Shown here: positions 59,370-64,000 of the stretch, piece after piece
How positions within the stretch are numbered: the first letter of the stretch is position 1
How the letters are laid out: every line of letters starts with the position of its first letter
From: Phaseolus vulgaris
Lineage: Eukaryota > Streptophyta > Magnoliopsida > Fabales > Fabaceae
Length of the DNA: 64,000 nt
Direction of reading: 5' to 3'
Assembly (NCBI RefSeq): GCF_000499845.2
Contig: NC_023757.2
Span: 1,498,720-1,562,719 of the forward strand
Translations under genes and position numbers: made by a program
Notes under the pieces: generated by a model
Database searches by the model: none
Seen by the model: the letters and a program-made list of their open reading frames with translations, nothing else
Told to the model about the DNA's origin: nothing

Positions 59370-62300
59370 ATGTTTCTTGCACTCTCTTCTTTCGTAACCC
59401 TCTTTCTTTTGGCTTCTAATGAAGTTGTGTTAGCAAATTTTCACCATTATCATCACCATGTTCAGGATGATAAGTCAGTGCTTGTTGAGAGGTTGATTAC
59501 TGTTGATCAATCTGGGCATGGAGACTTCACCAAGATACAAGCTGCCATTGATTCAGTCCCTTCCAACAACAAGAACTGGATTTCCATCAAAGTCAATTCA
59601 GGCACCTACAGGTAAAATACTGTTTAAAATTAAAATAATATTTATGGATTCAGATACACAGACACTCTTTGCTACTACACTCCCATCTAACAATCAATCA
59701 CTTTTTAAGGTTTATATGGGAATGTACAACAGAGAGTATCGTATCATGATATTTTCTGTCAGTACACTCCCATTTAACAATCTGTCATTTTTTTAAGGTT
59801 TATATGAGAGTGGACGACAAAGAATATCGTATCATGATATGCTCATACTTTTTGTCAGCACGCTCCCATTTAACAACTAGACATTTTTTAAGATTTATAT
59901 GGGGGTGTACGAGAAAGAGTATCGTATCATGATATGCTCATACTTTTTGTCAGCACGCTCCCATTTAACAACTAGACATTTTTTAAGGTTTATATGGGGG
60001 TGTACGAGAAAGAGTATCGTATCATGATACGTTCAATCCTTTTTTTTTGTCAGTACAATCCCATTTAACAACCAGTCATGTTTTAAGGTTTATGTGGAAG
60101 TGTACGAGAGAAAGTATCCTATCATAACAAGTTAACACTTTTTGTCAGTATACTCCCATTTATTAAGGTTTATATGGGAGTTTACGAGATAAATAATGTG
60201 TCGTATCAGTATCAGTATTCGAAATTATCTGATGTGTGTTGTATTGTCGATTGAAGGGAGAAGGTGATGATTCCTGAAGACAAGCCTTATATAGTCCTAA
60301 AAGGAGTGGGAAAAAGGTGCACCATTGTTGAGTGGGATGACCATGATTCAAGTGCACAGAGTCCTACATTCTTAAGCATGGCTGACAATATTGTGGTCAA
60401 GGCCATAACCTTCAGGGTGAGAAATAAATGCCTCTTACGGTTTCTTAATTACTGCTTCTGTTTCACAAATTGCATTAATTATTTTTCTTTAATTCATTCA
60501 ATTCAATTCATTTTTTATTATTTATTTTGTCCATACATATTCCCTATACATTTCATTTTCCCTATCTCTTTGGAGTAATAATGAACAGTCTCATGGTAAC
60601 TATATGTTGAAAACTCTTGGTATAACCTAATTATCATGCCTCTACATATAAACATTTTTGCTTTTTAATATTATTTAAACATTTTTCGTATGGAAATCTC
60701 CATCTTTAATTAGAAAATATACACAAAATAAGAGTCATTACAACCATTATTATCAGTTTCAAAATTTCTTCCTAAGTTTTCCAAATTAATGAGGTTGACT
60801 TTTTTGGTAATTGGAGAAAATAAAATAATAAAAAGTTAGACTGGTAATGTTTTTATGATGGTAACTGGAAAAACGTACGTCAACAACCACCTTCGTTTTT
60901 ATAAATATTTAATTTATATCCATTTTATATAATTAATTCCCAAGATTTTTTCTGAAAAAAAGTTTAAAGAAGTTTAATTCGTTACACGTATTTTCTAAAG
61001 CATTTTGGAAGGGCTATGCCAAAACGTAATGATAATAACAATAATCATTAATTAATAAAAATCAAGTTGAGATTATTAATTGTTTGTTTTAATAAATGTA
61101 TTTCATTTAATGGAAATTTCATTCATTCAATTTCTTAATTAATGACTGTAAATATAATTAAATATTTCTTTAAATGAGAAAATGTAATTTTGGTTTGACA
61201 TTGTTGAGCAGAATACTTACAATGATGCAAAGAAAGGGAACCCCATGACACCTGCATTAGCTGGAATGATAACTGGAGACAAGACATCATTCTTTCAAGT
61301 TGGCTTCTATGGTTTGCAAGACACTTTGTGGGATGTTAAAGGAAGACACTACTTCAATTCTTGCACCATTGAAGGTGCTATGGATTTCATCTTTGGTGCT
61401 GGTCAATCTTTACATGAGGTAATAATAATAATAATAACAAGGTTAAATATATATTTTTATCCTGTTTCAAACTTTAAATATCTGTAGTAATGAAATTATT
61501 AGAATCAATCCTTACTAATACATGTAGCAGACAAATCAGTAATTATCCATGTCAGCCATCAGTAATTATCCATGTCATTTATGAGAGTCGGTATGAAATA
61601 TTTTAACATTTTTGTTCACATTAAAAATCCGTTTCACACGTGAAAAAGGCTGACAATGGTTAGTTTCAATAATTTTCTTAGGGTTTAAAGTTTAGACACG
61701 GACGGAAAACAAATTTTCAGAGTAGATTATATTATAATATCTTCATCAACAATTATCCATGTTAGCCATGAGAGTCAGCATGGAACATTTTTGTTCATAT
61801 TGAAAATCCGTTTCACACGTGAAAAAGGCTGACAATGATAATTTCAATAATTTTCTTAGGATTTAAAGTTTAGACATGGACGAAAAACAATTTTGAGATT
61901 TTGAGTAAAAATACACTGACGAAAAACAATTTTGAATGAAAGTACATTGACAAAAACCATATTTAACCCTAATAATGAAAATGTTATGATGTTGGTTTCT
62001 CTATGGTTATTTATGTGCATTTCATCAAACACTTATTCTTTAGTGATCTAAAATTACAATTTGAATCATTTTTTTTTTCAGAATTGTATGATATCAGTTC
62101 GTGAAGCGTTTCCAGGTAAAGCAGTGATAGGTTTCATCACAGCACAAGGGAGGACAGATCCAGAAGATTCAAATGGTTTTGTTTTCAAGAACTGCAAAAT
62201 CTTTGGAGTTGGTAAAACTTACTTGGGAAGACCATGGAGAGACTATGCCAGAGTTCTTTTCTACAAAACTATGATGTCTTCCATCGTCCAACCACTAGGT

Positions 62301-62783
62301 TGGCAGCCATGGAACTCCACTTCCAATGTGTAAGTTCTTCTTCTTCTTCTTCAATCTTTCTTTCTTTGCATTAATCATGGTTTTTCATTGAAAGGTGTTT
62401 GAGATTCCACATCGACTAAAGATTAAGACATTTCATAGTATATAAGTGAGTGTAATCTTTACCTTATAAGACAGTTTTATAAGGTTGAGTTACATTTCAT
62501 AGCATATAAGTGAATGCAAACTTCATCTTATAAACTGATTTTATAAGGTTGAATTATATTTCATGATATATAAGTGAGTGCAAACCTCATCTTATAAACT
62601 GCTTTTTTACATTTATGTAGAGCTAAAGTAACATTCGCAGAGAGTGATAATTTTGGACTTGGTTCGTCCTTGTCAGGGAGAGTGAGTTGGTTGAAGAAAT
62701 TGGATCCAGCAACTATCACAAACATGACAAGTATACGGTTCGTGGACACCGAAGGTTGGATCAACGCTCATCAAATCTTGTAA
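59370..62783 (+). CDS. Pectin methylesterase 2 (no inhibitor pro-region)
   Basis: Five exons: 59370-59611, 60257-60416, 61212-61418, 62082-62329, 62621-62783, joining in frame to 339 aa. It is a paralog of the gene at 47807-53651 with the same intron positions and phases. Seen: a signal peptide (about 1-22), a His-rich stretch after it (HHYHHH), [49 protein letters not shown] (Gln170, Asp171), MDFIFG (Asp192) and LGRPWRDYARV (Arg253). The normally conserved Gln of QAVAL is Pro148 here, as in gene 1. The enzyme should act in the cell wall on pectin; which tissue is unknown, though relatives without pro-region include pollen and seed forms. The ATG at 59370 is the first in-frame ATG at the start of the signal peptide. 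Intron 1 contains a minisatellite. Confidence 0.93.
59670..60210. repeat. Minisatellite of about 96-bp units in PME2 intron 1
   Basis: About six tandem copies, each with TCAGCACGCTCCCATTTAAC-like, TTTTTAAGGTTTATATGGG-like, GTGTACGAGAAAGAGTATCG-like and TATCATGATATGCTCATAC-like words. The best-matched pair starts near 59850 and 59946 (period about 96 bp). Copies degrade towards both ends. Confidence 0.85.
61547..61895. repeat. Imperfect tandem duplication in PME2 intron 3
   Basis: Two copies of about 150-165 bp (about 61547-61712 and 61748-61895) share AATTATCCATGT, AAAAATCCGTTTCACACGTG, AAAAAGGCTGACAATG and TTTAAAGTTTAGACA. Confidence 0.75.
62395..62610. repeat. Legume-type repeat, three part copies, in PME2 intron 4
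   Basis: Repeats of a unit with ATTTCATAGYATATAAGTGA, GCAAACTTCATCTTATAAAC and TTTTATAAGGTTGA words, three times in a row. Same family as 48210-48625. Confidence 0.65.
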
Positions 62784-63188
62784 ATTGATTTCAGAAAGGA
62801 CCTAAGTGATGATGGATAGGCATGTAGTATTAATTACTAAATGTTTTTTTTAAGAAAAATGATACTTTGACAACTCTGAAATCAATTTACAACTGTGATG
62901 TGATGTAATAGAGTATAATTTTAAGATAGTTTAACTTTAGTAAGAAGTGTTGTTTCTTCCTCCAATTGTAATGTGATACAGAGTTATCAATGTATCATAT
63001 ATCATCACTTTTATTTGAATGTTATTCGAATGTGAACTTTTTATTTACTTATTTCAGAATGATATGTTGATAGGAAAATGATGCATTAACAACTCTTAAA
63101 GTTGTATATAACTTTTTAATGTGATGAGTTTATATAATAAAGATTACGTTTGTAATTAAATGAAATTAAAAAATATTAAAATAAGAGT
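62784..63188. other. 3' UTR and downstream flank of pectin methylesterase gene 2
   Basis: Probably 3' UTR in the first 200-250 bp. No further gene was recognised. Confidence 0.4.
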
Positions 63189-63201
63189 ATTGAGGATTGT
63201 A

Positions 63202-63303
63202 TCATATGATGGTAGATGATTGTTGTTACTTGAGGTGTCAGCCTAATTGATATGTAAGTTACATAGTAATGTCTAACATAAAAAAAAATTATAAAAAAAT
63301 AAC
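63202..63303 (+). mobile_element. Very short LINE 3' end with perfect 13-bp target duplication
   Basis: Only the last 102 bp of the LINE family (TGATTGTTGTTACTTGAGGT, then the TAACATAAAAAAAAATTATA tail). The flanks ATTGAGGATTGTA at 63189-63201 and 63304-63316 are identical. Confidence 0.82.
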
Positions 63304-63316
63304 ATTGAGGATTGTA

Positions 63317-64000
63317 ATGTGATTATATAAAAAAATTGGATTACAATATATCATTACCCATATTATAAAATTTTTCTACATCATATTAATGTGTGATTTT
63401 TCAATATAGATAGAAGAATATACATCATATTTTTCATCTTAGTAATGTATACATGTGGTCAACCTCTCTCAATAAACACAAAATAAGTGATGATTGAAAT
63501 AAAAAAGTAAAATCATGATTTTATAATCTATAGTATGTTACATATTTTTTTTTTATTTACAACTATATATTGGTGGAATTATTATGTGTTTCACCAAAAG
63601 TTTGTGGATGTTTAGTACAAAATAAAAATTAGAAAATATTATTGGGCATGAAAATATATTATTCCGAGAAAATGGGATTTTTTAATAATTATGTCTTTTA
63701 TTTTGAAACTTATTTATATTATTTCAAAACGACAATATTGAAAAAGAAAATTGAATATCCAAAATTGAATATCGAAACTTCGTGATAGATGTTATAAGCA
63801 TGAAATCAGTATATCACATTTAGTGTTTTTCCAATAATACATTAAAAGTTACCAAATGTATCTATAACATTAAACATGATTTCTAGAATATATAATTTTG
63901 TAAAAGGAATAAAATTAATATGGAAAAAGACCTCTAACAAAATTTTAAATAAATATCTTAACCAGAGTGATGCATACAATCATTCTAGAGATTGTAATAT
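63317..64000. other. AT-rich intergenic DNA to window end, no gene seen
   Basis: No conserved coding segment, RNA gene or transposon end was recognised on either strand. Confidence 0.45.

Noticed and set aside
1..64000. CRISPR arrays, bacterial operons, rRNA or tRNA genes
   Set aside because: Tandem repeats here have no spacer structure and occur with plant genes; no tRNA cloverleaf or rRNA sequence was recognised by eye, though a covariance-model search could still find a small RNA gene.

Overview
This window is nuclear DNA from a flowering plant, most likely a legume of the bean/cowpea (Phaseolus/Vigna) type. The support is very AT-rich intergenic DNA, many spliced genes, plant-specific families (PLS-type PPR protein, CHASE-domain hybrid histidine kinase, plant pectin methylesterases, defensin-like peptides) and dense plant transposon debris. 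The legume assignment is inference, from repeat types I recognise and from the cytokinin receptor's resemblance to legume LHK1/CRE1. Nothing bacterial or organellar was seen.

Layout. 1-5.0 kb: palindromic and tandem repeats plus two decayed Ty1-copia fragments on the minus strand. 5.0-8.9 kb: AT-rich DNA without a recognisable gene. 8.95-10.74 kb (+): an intronless PPR gene. 14.55-21.36 kb (-): an eight-exon ERA-like GTPase gene (ERG) whose third intron holds an antisense Ty1-copia relic and whose fifth intron looks like a GC-AG intron. 21.68-22.14 kb: a non-autonomous hAT-like element with TIRs and an 8-bp target duplication. 24.3-32.1 kb (-): three two-exon genes for secreted 8-cysteine defensin-like peptides; the last two sit in a duplicated block of about 1.8 kb. 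33.9-34.4 kb (-): an intronless STN1 gene for the telomere CST complex.

38-47 kb: LTR-like repeat remnants and, at 40.42-45.73 kb (+), an 11-exon cytokinin receptor histidine kinase (AHK4/CRE1/LHK1 type, 997 aa) with all catalytic and phosphorelay residues present. 47.8-53.7 kb and 59.4-62.8 kb (+): two tandem five-exon pectin methylesterase genes without the inhibitor pro-region. They are about 5.7 kb apart, separated by transposons.

Two transposon families explain much of the AT-rich DNA: (a) at least nine CACTA-type miniature elements, one complete with a 3-bp target duplication, and (b) five 5'-truncated LINE 3' ends, each bracketed by a 12-18 bp target duplication that I could read directly. 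One LINE is nested in a CACTA element and one lies about 40 bp after the stop codon of the first pectin methylesterase gene. The genes do not form a pathway together; the window is a normal gene-plus-transposon plant region. The most interesting loci are the defensin-like cluster, the cytokinin receptor and the pectin methylesterase pair, which lacks one normally conserved active-site glutamine.
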